Source of the DNA: Lentinus brumalis
Taxonomy: Eukaryota > Basidiomycota > Agaricomycetes > Polyporales > Polyporaceae
Length of the DNA: 64,000 nucleotides
Assembly: GCA_001792895.1 (NCBI GenBank)
Contig: MARA01000001.1
Location: forward strand, 682,001-746,000
Direction: 5' to 3'
Below, in pieces: positions 1-12,600 of the stretch. Each line of letters begins with the position of its first letter. The first letter of the stretch is position 1. The notes under the pieces were generated by a model, which was given only the letters and a program-made list of their open reading frames with translations, had not been told where the DNA came from and did no database searches. Position numbers and translations under genes: made by a program.

Positions 1-1651
1 ACGGACGCGCCTCCCATCGCCAACTCCGCCATATGTCCCCACTGGGGCCAACGCCGTGCTCCTGTGGGGGCATGGGACACGGAGCGCACGCATGGCAAGT
101 CCCCCTCCCTTCGCAGACGAGCCCCGCCCAGCATTGTGGCAGATTGGCTCGCGGCCCAGCGATCTCACGTCGGCGATCGCTCGTCGCAGTCGTCGCGTGA
201 GGCATGCGCATACCGAGCCTGGGCAGGCGACGTTCACAGAGCTGGGCCCGGTTTGCTTACACGGGCCATGATGCCGCTACACATGCCCACATCGCCAAAC
301 AGCAGACGTCGACGCCTGCCACGGTCGCGGTCCTCTGCGCGACCTGCGTTCCGCGTGCGGCGTGTTCGAGATCGCTCCCTGCAGGCACATGCCTCGCGCG
401 CGGGGCGCAGAGGGGCACCGCGCCTGCCGGATGCGGGCGGCGGGCACACAATGCAAGATCGCCGCGAGCTGTCGAATCTGTACGCTTAATTTCCGTCAGC
501 AGCCTTCAGCGTGAGGTAATCGCCCGCCGCGCTGGCTGCCCTGCTTCGTCCGTTCGCAACCCACACTCTAACGCCACGAAGGGCCCATTTTGACATGTCG
601 CGTGCAAAGATGAGCCAGCTGCGCCTGTCGACGAGCTTGTGTATATTGCCCCCGCTGCTGCGCCCCGCGACCCATGAAGAGCCCGTCGCAGCGGACGCAT
701 CCCACATCCGGCGGCCCCACGTGTGGGCTGCAGCGGGTGTGGGATTCGCGTCGGGCGCCGTGCAATGTGGAAGCCACGTCCCGTGTCAAAGTCCATGCCG
801 TTCGCGGTCACCGTCCACAGACGCATGCCGTGAGATCTGCACGAGGGGTGGCGGTATGCTTATCACCATCAGCACCCGCCCCATGCATGGCACGGCGACG
901 TCGCACTCGACGGGCGCACGAGCCGCGCTGACGGGGTCACAGCGGGGACGAGCACAGAATCGAAGGGCGCTGCGGGCAACCGAGATTCGAGTCCAGAGGC
1001 CAATGAATCTGACAAAATAGGCGTTCTCCGCAGGGCACCATCATGGGCATGACAGGGCAATGCGCAAGGCCAGGGAACCGGGATCCATCAAGCTTCCTAG
1101 GCAGCGAGATGAAGTCATACCTGCCCGGGCAGTCCGAAGAACAGAGGGCGGAAAGAAGAGGAAGAGCACTATCCAGCACCAGGTGTCAAGAGAGCAGCAA
1201 TTGCCCACTTGACACGGGCACGCCACGAATCTCTGCAGCGGTGCGGGGCGTAAGCGGGAGTGAGTGAACTGTCCTTGAAGGCTCGACGGAACATACTTGG
1301 TTCTATCCCAGTCGTGTCCCTGGCGGATCTCCAACCATGTCCGTCCCATGACCGAGATACTCGGACAGGTGTAAACCTGCTTGGCAATGACGGACGTACA
1401 ATGGGCCTGGCCTTCGAAGCTAGCTTGAAGCACCGCGTTCAGGGTTCGAACGTTCATACGCGATCGTCGTACGATTCGTGCATCGTGATTCCAAACTGTG
1501 CTAGGTCGCGTTAGACGTGTTCGTACCCCAGCGGCGGGGTATTGGGGGCTACATGCTACAAAACAGGAATACATCTCTGGCTGCGGGGCTAGACCGCGCG
1601 TTCTGACGGAGTACAACAATTGCGAGTTGGGATTGAATGTCGGGTGCGCAT
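1..1651. other. No supportable gene
   Basis: Several overlapping open frames exist on both strands, but none has a recognisable domain, a plausible exon chain or conserved-looking composition. The right-hand end is the 3' flank of DBP5, whose stop codon is at 1652-1654. No RNA gene or convincing repeat was seen. Confidence 0.5.
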
Positions 1652-4600
1652 CTACTTCAGAGCCTTCTTCATTTGCTGCATGTGCGGCAGAGACAGTGTC
1701 AGTGGCGGGGAACGTGGACTCGGAGAAGCACACGCGAAGAGATCTCACGATCGAGATGCTCCCGCGAAACAACACAGGCGACGACGCACGCACCTCCTCC
1801 ATCGCGTCCAGGTCGTTCGTCTCGATGCGAATAATCTGCTTCCCCGTCGCCCGTTCAATCTGCTCCATCTGTTGCCAGGTCGCCTTGTCGTGCACGAAGT
1901 TGATCGAGATGCCCTTCCGCCCGAAGCGGCCCGTGCGACCTGCAGATGCAAGATGCAAGATGCAGCACCGCGAATGGGAATAAGAGAGCCCCGTCAGTGT
2001 CAGTGGTGACTGTCACACACGCGCACGTCAAGCCCACGCATGCATATGGGAAGGCAACGCACCGATGCGGTGGATGTACGTCTCGATGTCGGGGTGCAGA
2101 TCGCCCCTGTGCCCGGCAGCGTCGCGCTCGGCCATGAGGGGCAGGTCGTAGTTGACGACCATGTTCACCTGAAGGATGTCGATGCCACGGGCGATGACGT
2201 TCGTCGTGATCAGCACCTTCTCCTTGCCCTCACGGAAGCCGTCGATGATGGCGTCGCGCTCTGTAGCGTCCTTCGCTCCGTGCAGCGACGCAACCTTGTG
2301 GCCTTCTGCCGTCATCCGCTGCGAGATGCGGTCGGCAGTGTGTCGATGCTGAACACGGAGACGGCGCAGATGCATCGCGGGTTCGGATGTTAGGTCGAGG
2401 TCCAGACCCAGACAATGACAGGGGGCGTGTTCGCGAACGGACCGGAACGCGAAGGGGCGAGTCGGTAAGGGAGACGGCGTTTTGTGTCAGAAGACGGACG
2501 CGAAAGATCAGCACAACCGATAACGTACTTGACAGAAGATGATACTCTGGCCGATCGTGAGGAGCTGGTAGAGCGAGACCAGCACTTCGTACTTGTGATC
2601 CTCGTTCTTGCAATCCATGTAGAACTGGCGGATATTGTCCACCGAGAGCTCATTGCGCTTCAGCTCGATCTTGTTCGCATTCGGCGCGAATTTGTTCGCA
2701 AAGTTGCGCACGTGGTCGGGGAACGTCGCCGAGAAGAGGATAATCTGCACCTGGTTCTTCGGCAGCATGCTGCAGGCGTGTCCGCACGGTGAGAGCAGAA
2801 CAGTGGCAAGTGAGTTTAGGGTTCAGCATTCGAGGGGGACAGCGACGGAGAGCGTACTTCTTCACCCGCAGCGTCTGCTCGCCCAGACCGTCCTTGTCGA
2901 GCATGTTATCTGCCTCGTCGAGCACGAAGACCTTCACCGCCGACGTGTCGATTACCTTGCGCCTGATTAGGTCTGTCATCGTTCCAGGCGTGCCGACGAC
3001 GACGTGTGCGGTGACCTTGGTGGCGTTCTTCGGCAAGCTCTCCTTGATAGCATACTCCGTCTGCACCTCCGTAAACTTGCCCATGGCCACGACGACGGAC
3101 ATGATCTGTCTTGCGAGTTCTCGCGATGGTGCAAGACAGAGCGCCTGAGGAGAGACTGATCAGCAATTGCAACCTCGCACAACATATGCGCTACGGACCT
3201 GGGGCTTATTGATCGAGTAATCGACGCGACTAAGCATCGTGAGCACGAAGGCAGCCGTCTTCCCCGTACCCGACTGTGATTGTCCGATCATGTTCTGCGG
3301 GCTGTGAGAAGACCAAGGGTGAGCTTCTTATCGCGGAAGCGGTTGAAGTACGGCGAGGGTGGCTTCGTCGCATATTATAATCATTATCAATGCAGCGTGC
3401 GAGTAACGACGCCGGTGGCAAACTGAATGGTGGATGGTGACCCCCAATGTCAGCTCGCCCAAAGAGACGCAATTTGCACGAGAATGGGAGTGGTTATCGA
3501 GACCGAAACCCGCCGCGAGATGCTTCCAGGCAGCGGCCATGAAGTGCTATGACGGACTACGTCATCGATGTCAACTTCGATAGACACTGGAACCATAATC
3601 TTCAGACATGGTTTCCACCGGAAGAGGACGATCGGAAGGAGGAGAGTAGCGTTCCTGAAGATGGGCCCTGAGAGGACTCTTGCATAATTACGAACCACCA
3701 CTGGAACGAACCTTGCTATATGGACATAACAGCGTTTGGCAGTAAGGCAACACTTCCCGGCGAAGCCAGGAACAATGAGGTCCTTAAACCATCAGGGGCC
3801 TTGACCTCTCTTCTTATGTGCGATAGCCATAGCTTTTAGAGCTCGCTTCTGTGCATCTATCATGGGACCCGACGACGACGGGGCGGGGAGGGTTCACGGT
3901 CCGAATTCAGTTACTCTGCAGGGTTCGCAGCGACAAACTCCTGCACATTGTATCATTTCGAGGGCACGAGCGGCGGCGGAGATGAACCTCCATCCGCAGT
4001 CCTGCTGGAGCTGGATAGATTGAGGTGCTGTCCGCTCATCGCAGGCCCTTCACAGAAGAGGCGCATATCCATGGAGCGGTGCCGCCTGCTCCGTTAGCAC
4101 TGGGTAGAGCACTCCCTGACCTTCGATGCGTCCCGAGTCTCCCGACGGATCCCAGATGGGTCATCTCGAGCGAAATGCGCAAATCCCGAGGAGTCAAGCG
4201 CTATATGCGAAGTTGTCCCGGGCGTCGAGTGTCGAGGCCTCCATCGCTCACTATATGCAGGAGGATAACCGAAATCAAGCAATCGCTCTGGCGCAGTCCT
4301 CCAAAGACCGCTTCGCAACGCATTCATCCGCGCACGGTGAGCGAGCTAACGTCTCCAGCTCTCCGACGGCTCAATGGTGGGACGAGCAGCAGAGAGGGCG
4401 CACGTATAAGACCAAGTACAACCACCTCATGGTCTAGCCCTTCTCCTCCACACCCTCTGAACGCAGAAACAGCCGGAGTGAAGGACTCACGGATTGGCAA
4501 GCAAGAGCGGCAACGCGCGCTCCTGGATCTTGGATGGTTTTGAGAAGCCCATGTCGTATATGCCCTTCAGCAGATCCGGGTTCCTGTGCACAGAGATCGC

Positions 4601-4973
4601 ATGAGAACGCGTGGCGGAGATATCCTTTGCAGCACTGACAGTCCTAGCTCCTCGAAGGTCTTCGCGCTGAAGAGCGGGGAGTTGGGGTCGGCCTGCTGAT
4701 CTGCGAGCGTGACCTAGTCGCGACGCGAGTCAGACGCGTCGTCCACGCATATAGCGACCTCTGTACTCACCGACACCTCGAAGGTGGACTTGATGAGGTC
4801 CGTGACGTCTGGACATCGCGATCGGTGAGATTCTGCAGCACGGAGCGGGTGTGGCGGGACTGACCGGCATCGGTCCTGGACTCGGAGGCCTCCTCCTCGG
4901 GTGCGGGCTCTGCAGAGGCAGCTGTGTCTGGCATGAAGACAGTCTCACGGACGATGGTGGCGGGAAGACTCAC
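1652..4973 (-). CDS. DBP5: DEAD-box ATP-dependent RNA helicase Dbp5 (mRNA export)
   Basis: Dbp5/DDX19 remodels mRNPs at the cytoplasmic face of the nuclear pore. Ten exons fit: 4973-4865, 4808-4771, 4713-4640, 4583-4491, 3301-3199, 3144-2858, 2769-2529, 2348-2063, 1939-1794, 1675-1652. They sum to 1,401 nt, an exact multiple of three, giving 466 residues against about 480 in yeast. Visible motifs are the Q-motif region ([20 protein letters not shown]), motif [11 protein letters not shown], Ia [21 protein letters not shown], a [15 protein letters not shown] block, [13 protein letters not shown] and [15 protein letters not shown]. The C-terminus MEEQMKKALK needs the last short exon. The start could also be the second ATG at 4934, giving 453 residues. 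Introns 1 and 3 use the weaker donor GTCAGT, and intron 4 is 1,189 nt. The identity is secure; the N-terminal start is inferred. Confidence 0.93.
3302..4490 (-). other. Abnormally long DBP5 intron 4 (1,189 nt), probable insertion
   Basis: The intron separates the exon ending in LLLAN(P) from the exon opening with QNMIGQSQ. Donor GTGAGT (revcomp of 4485-4490) and acceptor CACAG (around 3302) are canonical and keep the frame. Every other intron of this gene is about 50-180 nt. No transposase, LTR, clear terminal repeat or second gene was recognised inside. The 103- and 172-codon plus-strand frames near 4025-4543 have no familiar domain. Most likely it is a decayed insertion. Confidence 0.7.
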
Positions 4974-5269
4974 AGTCTCCAGGCGTGTAAAATCCGTCGG
5001 CGTCTTTCTGCATGGCTGCTCGTCAAGTTGTGCAGAGACCGCGGTTTCTGCAGCAGTTGGGGCTCATAGATCGAGAATCAATCTTATCTTATCTCCCGCA
5101 CTTGTCTCCCGCAGTCACCTTCCAGTGCTTCCACCACGACTTTGGCGACAGCAAGGAACTGAGTTCAGCGACGAGCAGTCTATACAAGCTAGGAGTGGGC
5201 ACGTCCTTACATCGGTCAGTCTCGTTGTTTATGTTCCGAATGTTGACTACCAGGCTCGTACTACTTCGC
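4974..5269. promoter_or_regulatory. Shared divergent promoter region, DBP5 / POF1-like
   Basis: These 296 nt separate the DBP5 start (minus strand) from the preferred start of the NMN adenylyltransferase gene (plus strand), so both promoters must lie here or overlap the 5' UTRs. No specific operator could be assigned. Upstream in-frame ATGs for the plus gene at 5012 and later lie in this interval and are considered 5' UTR. Confidence 0.5.
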
Positions 5270-6262
5270 ATGGCATTCACTTCCTGCCTCCACCGTGTCC
5301 AACGCGGTCTATCGACCGTAGAACTCGTTTATTACTCACACCCTCGCTGGCCACTCCCACCCGGCCGCTCCCACCTCTCACCGAACATCCAGATCTCAGT
5401 CCTTGACTCCTCGTTCAACCCACCCACCCTCGCGCACCTGGCACTCGCCAGTGTCCTCCCACCCTCGCCTCCCCCGCCTGCAAACGGCCCAGACGCCCCT
5501 CTTGCTGCTCATCCATCCCAAGTCGACTTCGACGCGCGCCTGCTCCTGCTCTCCGTCCGCAATGCAGACAAGCAGCTCAAACCGGGCGACGCGACGTACG
5601 AGCAGCGCATGGAGATGATGGTCCTCCTCGCTCAAGACCTCGCACATACCCCCAACCGCAACCTCCACGCCGCACAGAGATCGCCCCAAGCATCGTCGGC
5701 GCACGAGCCCAACATCGCAGTTGCAATCATCGACGAGCCGACCTTCGTCGGCAAGTCCGCGCTCCTCCTCGACTTCCTCCGCAAGCGCATCGCCGATTTG
5801 TATTCTACCCCAGGTATCTCACTCCCACCGCAGTCTCCATCCCCGCGCGAGAGCACCGACACCGAACCCCCACACCCCAAGCTCACCTTCCTCATGGGCA
5901 CGGACACGATCGTCCGCTTCTTCGCGACGCGCTACTACGCTTCCGAGGAAGCCATGAAGGCCGCTCTGCACCGCTTCCTGTCCCCAGCCGAGAACGACTC
6001 CCGCATCGTCTGCGCCCGCAGGATTAGCCCGGGTGTCTCGCGGGAGCAGGAAGAGACGGCCGAGACGCTGTTGCCCGAGTTCGTGCGAGACATTGCGCCG
6101 GCCGACCGGATCGCCTTCGTTGACATTGGTGAGAAGGAGTGTGCGTTCAGTAGTAGCGAGGTGCGCGAGAAGATTGCCAAGGGTGACGAGGGCTGGCGGG
6201 TCATGGTGACGCCTCGGGTCGCTGGTTATATCGAGCAGCATGGGCTGTATTCTCATACATAG
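5270..6262 (+). CDS. POF1: Nicotinamide mononucleotide adenylyltransferase, POF1-like
   Basis: This is a nucleotidyltransferase-superfamily protein predicted to adenylate nicotinamide mononucleotide to NAD. As an uninterrupted frame from ATG 5270 it encodes 330 residues. The N-terminal motif SSFNPPTLAHLALA is the family's version of the (H/T)xGH nucleotide-binding signature. KLTFLMGTDTIVRF is the central strand-turn, and FSSSEVREKI near the C-terminus matches the ISSTxxR triphosphate-binding motif. The frame stays open upstream to an ATG at 5012, but fungal POF1-like proteins begin close to a HR(V/I)Q-G-S motif, which here (HRVQRGLSTVEL) follows the 5270 ATG directly. Yeast Pof1 was first noted as a suppressor of a filamentation defect. 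The superfamily call is strong; the exact substrate is inferred. Confidence 0.85.
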   Translation: MAFTSCLHRVQRGLSTVELVYYSHPRWPLPPGRSHLSPNIQISVLDSSFNPPTLAHLALASVLPPSPPPPANGPDAPLAAHPSQVDFDARLLLLSVRNADKQLKPGDATYEQRMEMMVLLAQDLAHTPNRNLHAAQRSPQASSAHEPNIAVAIIDEPTFVGKSALLLDFLRKRIADLYSTPGISLPPQSPSPRESTDTEPPHPKLTFLMGTDTIVRFFATRYYASEEAMKAALHRFLSPAENDSRIVCARRISPGVSREQEETAETLLPEFVRDIAPADRIAFVDIGEKECAFSSSEVREKIAKGDEGWRVMVTPRVAGYIEQHGLYSHT

Positions 6263-6624
6263 ACGGCAGATCTCGGCAGACAAATACTCTACTTCTTGTG
6301 GAGAACATCGCATTTGCTTATGGCTCGTCAGTACTTTGCATGATGCTCAGGCGAAGATCGCGACGTCGACGGAGGCCTCGAGTCTTACCATGATACAGCG
6401 CCGACCATGTGAGTACACACGTCATTCGAGCCCCAAATTGGTTCAGCAGAAAGAGATCTATTCGTGAGGCATTTACATAGAGCGTGACGAAACGTAAAGA
6501 CGTGCGGATAATACACAGATGCAGAGAATTCGAGTTCATGATACGACGAGCAACCCAAGGAGCACCGGCCATTAGTCCATTATGAGACGCAAGATGATAA
6601 GAGGATAGTAGTGATAGGAATGGT
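6263..6624. other. Convergent intergenic region, no gene seen
   Basis: These 362 nt lie between the 3' ends of the POF1-like gene and the fatty acid synthase gene. They should hold both 3' UTRs. No domain-bearing frame or RNA gene was recognised. Confidence 0.5.
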
Positions 6625-9600
6625 TCATGCAGAGGACGCCTGTGCGAAGGCGATAGCAGTGGTCTGGAAGACGAAGACAAGTTCGTCAGCTCATGCACGA
6701 GAGAAGCCCACGGCAGTAGTACTTACATCAGAGTGGCTGAGCGAGATGTGGACCTTCTTGACACCCTTGGCGTCAGCGGCAGCCTTGGCGTCGCCATGCA
6801 GAATCACTGTTGGTGCACCGGACTCGCCAGGAAGGATCTCGATATCCTTCATCGCCGCCGCCGCACCCTTGGACGCAACACCGAGAGACTTGAACACGGC
6901 CTCCTTCCCTACCCAGCGTGCAGCGAACGACGCAGCTGGTGAGGGCTGGGACTTGCAGTACGCGATCTCGGCCTCGGTGAAGTTCCGCTCAACAAAGGTC
7001 GGGTTCCACGAGGGGACCGATGAGATGAGCTCTGTTGGGTGTTGAAGTCAGATTACGGTATCTATATATCGCGAAACTACGCACCTTGGTCAACACCGAC
7101 ACCAGCCGTAGCGCCGCCAGCGAGCACTTCGGAGACGGCCTTGACGTTCGCGTCGTCGACCTTCGGCTTGGTCTCGAGCTTGGTGGTGAACTCGTAGCTG
7201 CCAGTCTTCGGGTTGTACGTTGCGCGGGCAAGCGGGTTCAGGAGGACAGGCGCCTCGAGGTCCTTGTTGTACGGCGGAGCGTCCTTGACCTTGACGAGGT
7301 TGTTCGAGGTCATCATCTCGCTCATCGCCTTGTAGCAGAGACGTTGGCGGTGACGGTTCTTGATCTTGTACGCCTCGTACACAGACGGCTCAAGTGCGGC
7401 AAACAGGTAGCGAGGGTTGATAACCATGCAGGTACCGCCAACTTGACCGAAGCCAAAGGACGACTATTGGGCAAACAGTGAGCAAGACGTGCTACGCACA
7501 TCCACTGAGAGACCTACCATGATACCAGCGCGAATCCCGTCGGTATAGATTGTCTGCGAGGGGAAGATCAAGTACGTGTGGGCCTTGAACAGAGCGTCGA
7601 TGTTACTGCAGGGACGGTCAGCGGTTATCATGAATGATTCGGGAAGCGACGTACTCAGCGTTGCGATTGCCCGGGATGATGCCAGACTCGACACTTTGGA
7701 GGAGACCAGCGAGCTGCCACGCTGCAGAACCACCCTTAGAGTGGCCGCAAAGGCTCTTCTGCGCCATGATCGGCACGGCGTTGCCATTCGTGCGACCGAG
7801 GTTGGTGAAAACGTCGTTCCAGATGTGGGTCTCGTTCTTTTCGTTCGCGCCAGTGCTGGTACCATGGATGGAGAGAACGCCAAGGTCGTCAGCCGTAAGG
7901 CCCCAAACAGCGAGCGCCCGGCGGAGAGGCGCGACACGAGGATCAGCGCCCTCAAGCATGCCGTACGTCGCAATGGCGTCCTTCTCCTGACGCGCGGCCT
8001 CCTGCTCGATGTCTGCAACGCGGTTTGCGAGGTACTCCTCGTCGGCAGTGTCGCCACGGCTCTTGCGGAACTCAATCTCATCCTGCAACTGCTGGCGCTC
8101 GTTCTCCAACCACTGGGCGATCTGCTTCCGGCGGAAGGAGAGCTGACGTGAGCGGTAAGCGAGGTCGAGGATAGGAAGCGGGTGCTTGGTGTGGACTTCG
8201 CGGGCGATGGAGAGGGCGCCACGTCCTGGTGCGGGGACAGAGCGGCCAGCTTTGTCGCTATGAGACGACGTTAGTTCATGCCGAGGCACATGGATTCGCA
8301 ACACTCACGTAGACGTCGAGGTGAAGCCGATGATGCCACGAATCGGGCAACCGAGTTCAAGAGCGGTCTTCGCGCTCATGAGAACATGCACGCCGGTACC
8401 CTGCGCTTCCATGAACTGCAGCAAATGCGTGAGTACAAGTAAAGATGACCACAAGAACGGGTTACGTACCCCAGAGCGAGTCGTCGTCGCGGGACGAGAC
8501 ATTTCAGTTGGTTCACGGCCCATCGCGAACTCTGTTTCCGCGTTGCTCGTAGCCTTCATGTTGGCGAACTCGTACGAACCCTCTTCGCTGAGGTCATCGA
8601 AACCTCCCGCAAGCATGACCTTGGCCTTGCCCGAGAGAAGCGTGTCGCACGCAATCTCAACTGACTGAAGAGCAGTAGCGCTGAAGAGAGATGTGAGTCG
8701 AGGACAACGATAAGTCTAGACGTTCGATACTCACCAGGCACCGACAGGAATCTTGATAGGTCCGCTTGACGAGAGAAGCAGGAGGTTCACCCATCCAGCG
8801 GTCGTGTTGATGAACCTGTTCGAGTAGAAGTCAGTAACCGCCCCGAATGCCGCGATGCTGAAGCTTACGTCTCCTGGAGAATGTCATTTTGAACCTCCTT
8901 CTCGTCACGCCTGTCTTTGAACATGCGCGACAAACTCTCCATACCACCCATGCCGCTACCGATACTGGAGCCGACCTCGGAAGGATGCATGTGCTTGTAC
9001 AACTCGTAAGGGTCGGTGATACCGGACATGTTGAGAGCCTCGGCAGCACAGACGAGAGCCCAAAGCGTAGCACGGTCGGTCTGAGTGATGATGTCCGCGG
9101 GGATACCGTAGCGGCCGGCATCCCAACCGGTAGGGATCTGACCGGCGACGAGGCGGCTGAACTTGAAGGCCTTGGGAACGAAGACACGCGCGCCCTTCTT
9201 GAACTTGACGAACCATTGGTCGCCATCGCCAGCCCAGATGTCACACTTGTCACCGTGCTCGTGCTTGAACTTCTCGGCCTCAACCTGCGAGACCTCGAAG
9301 GGCTCGAGATCGTGCAGAAGCTCGATCTCCTGGTTGAAGACCTTCTTCTTCGGGTCGTACCCACGGAACAACTCAGGCTCTGTGGGAAGGGTCAGCGAAT
9401 GCTCGCACAAGAGACCAATGCCTCCTTACCGATGAGACGAACGCCGGCATGATTGAGGATGTCCTTCTCATAGCGACCACGGACGTCCTTGTCGTCAACA
9501 GGTTCGCCGGACTTCGCGTCAACCCAACCGACGTAAAGCGAACCATCCTTCAAACGGCCGTCGAAGTGCTTGATGTAGCCCATCATCCACGCCATCTCAA

Positions 9601-12600
9601 TGCAGCCCTCGATGGTGAACTCGCCGCGAGCCTCCATCTCCCAACGGGTGCGAGAGCTACCCCAGGGCCCGACCTCGGCGAAACCAGTGACAACAACGAC
9701 CTTCTCGAGGTCGATCATGCCGCGCAGCTGGCTCAGGTTCTCGAGCGACTCCGCGGGCTCCAACGGAGGGAAGCTGAACTGGAAGTTCGCCCTGGGCGTA
9801 ACGTTGACGGTCTGCAAGACGCGCTCGGCCTGAACGCCATTGATGATCTTGAAGTCCGCTGCATTGTCGCGAGCAATCGAGCGGCGAAGCTCGCTCTTCT
9901 TGGCGAGGTCGGTACGGATGCGAGTGGTGATGTCCGCGAGATCGGGGAGACGGTCCATGCCACCGTTAAGGTCGGCCCAAATGGGCTCGACTTGCGTGAT
10001 GCTGAAGAGAAGGGGATGCATGAGGCCGAGGATGTTGAAGGCCATCTCCTTCGCCGAGAACGTGCGGACGCCATGACCTTCAAGCTCGTGGGCGACGGTG
10101 TTAGTAGCCTCCATGAGGCCCGTTCCGCGAGTCCAGCTACAGCAAGGAGTGAGCAAACCATCGAGTAACTATCGAAACAAGGACGACTTACCCAATGACG
10201 GCGCCGGCGAGACACAGATATTCGCCCCAACTCTCGCTGTTCCAGCGGTTGAAGAGCGTCTCGAGCGAGATCTTGGACTCCGAGTAGAGGCCATCGTTAC
10301 CGAATAGGCCGTGGTTGGGCGACAGCGGGAGAATGACTTGGGTGGGGCGGGTTACGAAGTGACGGCTGGCCTTCTTGTTCTTGACGACACCGAGGAGGCG
10401 AAGGAGGTTGACGAGCATGATACGATGTGCAAGCTCGGACTTGTCGTCGAGACCGTCGATCTCGCGACCGTTCTCGGGCACAGCAGCGAAGGGGAGGATA
10501 TAGTCGAGATCGAGGCTGAGAGTGGAGTAGATGTAGTCGACAAGGGCCTCGACATCTTGCTTCGAGCCTTGGTTGAAGGGAACGACGGTGAGCGCGGAGC
10601 CCTTGCTGCCGAACCGCTGGAAGATGCCCTGGTAGTATGCGACAGTTGCGCGGCTGTAACGAGAAGTGGTGATGACGACGTGAGCACCGCCGGAAAGAAG
10701 GCCCTTCAAGATCTCGACACCAATCGAACCCTTGCCGACACCGGTGAGAAGCGCATTCTTGTCCTTGAACGTCGTTCCGGAAGTCGCGATCTCGTGGAGA
10801 ATGTCGAGATACACGCCAGTAAGGTTGCTGCTGTACTCCCAGTTCGTGCCAACCTTGCGCTTGAGGTGGAGGAGCGGGACCTTGTCGGCGGTGACGGAAG
10901 CGACATTCGAGATCTGGGGACGAAGGAATTGAGAGGATGAGCGGCGGGAGCGCGGTGCCCCGTGACGAGTGCGAGACTCGGGACGCTTGTGGAGCGACCG
11001 AACAACGCCCTCGTAAAGAGCCTTGATCCGGTTCTTCTGCTCCTCGCTGATCTCGGGCTGCGTCTTCACGACGTTCCAGAGCTTCAGAACGTCCTCCTGG
11101 ATCTTCTGGACGTTCGTCGGGACGACGATGGTATCGCCGCTAGCCATCTCCTCGACGTACGCCTCTAGCTTGCGGACATTCTCACGCACAACCTCCTTGT
11201 ACACGATGTCACCCTTCTCAGTGACCTCGGTATGGGGAGCGGTGGGGAAGGTAACTAAGAGAAAGATCAGTAGGAAACTTCGGAGACGTCGTTCGTGACA
11301 ACATACCATCTTTATACAGAGGCGGCTGGTTGACGACTTCGCGGCAGTTGTCGATGAGCTGCTGGCCGAACTGCTTCGCAAGCTTGTACGTCTCGCCGCG
11401 CTCAGCATCGCATTGGTCGATGTAGTACTGCATGTACGTGACCAGCTCGGGGTCGGCACGGTTCATGATAGCGATACAACGTGCGGTGATCTCGCGGTCG
11501 ACGGTGGTGAGGCGGCCGAAGATGATGTCGTAGAACATGAGAAGAGCGTCCTGGCGCACCCAGTTCCAAGATGAGTCGAAGTGGCGTGCCTTGAGGGCGT
11601 CGAAGACGGGCTGAATGCCGTCGATGTATGTATCGCCGTGCTCGCGAGCGATAGCGTCGAGACGAGCCTGCAGCTGCTCGGCGCTAGCCTTCGCAGCGTC
11701 GTACTTGATCTCACCGGCACGGGAGTCGCGACCGAGGTAGCGCATCCAGAGCTCGACTTGCTGAGCGGCGAAGCGTTCCTGGTCAGCTTGGAACTTGAGG
11801 AACTCCTCGCTGTTGATGACCGCGCCTCCACCTCCGCCAGCACCACCTGCAACGGCGCCGGACGAGAGGGAGATGCCGGAGCGTTGGGCATAAATTGACA
11901 CGACGCCGTCGAGGAAGCTCTTGGCCTCCGCCTCCGATCCGAGACGCTTCGCAGGCTCCATCGTAGCGGCCAGCAGCAGAACGCCGTCAGCGCGAGCGGG
12001 ACCAAGGCCCCAGCTCTTAGAGAGGTAAGACTTGATTGCGGAGACGTTGAAGCCACCAGGCATCTTGCCACCAACGAGACGAGAAATGAGGCCGGACGTG
12101 TACTTGCCGAGGGAGCCAGAGAAGCCGGCGCCGAGAGCAGAGCCAAGCTCTTCGAGAGGAAGCTCCTCGCCCTTCTCCGGAGCGGAAGAGAACTCGAGCT
12201 GGAGGTCGCCGAGAATCTCGTTCTGCATCGTCGACTTGCCGCCGACGAGGTCCTTGATAGTCTTAGAGAGCGGGATTTCGTCGACCTTCTTCTTCAGCTT
12301 CTGCGCGATGATAGCAACGAGGACATCCGTGGCCTTCAGAGGGACGTCGTCAATGCTGGCGGCGGCAGCAGCGGCAGGTGCAGCAGCTACAGGTGCAGAC
12401 GCAGCAGCAGCAGCAGCAGCGGGCGCAGGGGCAGACGTCTCGGTAGCAGTCTCGGCCGCAGGGGCCTCCGCCTCATCCTCGAACTGGTAGTACACCTCCT
12501 TCGTGTGCTTCGCGTGACAGAAGATCGCGCGACGGTGGGTGACGGAGTCGTCCTGGACCTCGTACTTCGCCTTCAACGTACGCGTGGCCATGCCAGTGAG

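Noticed and set aside
56..1040. Overlapping open frames of 60-140 codons on both strands
   Set aside because: Arg/Ala/Pro-rich composition typical of random frames in GC-rich DNA; no domain, no splice chain.
1440..1460. GGTTCGAAC resembling a tRNA T-loop/B-box
   Set aside because: No matching A-box, acceptor stem or anticodon arm at proper spacing.
4767..4973. Apparent frameshift at the DBP5 N-terminus
   Set aside because: A 56-nt intron with a GTCAGT donor (4864-4809) restores the frame and the total coding length is a multiple of three.
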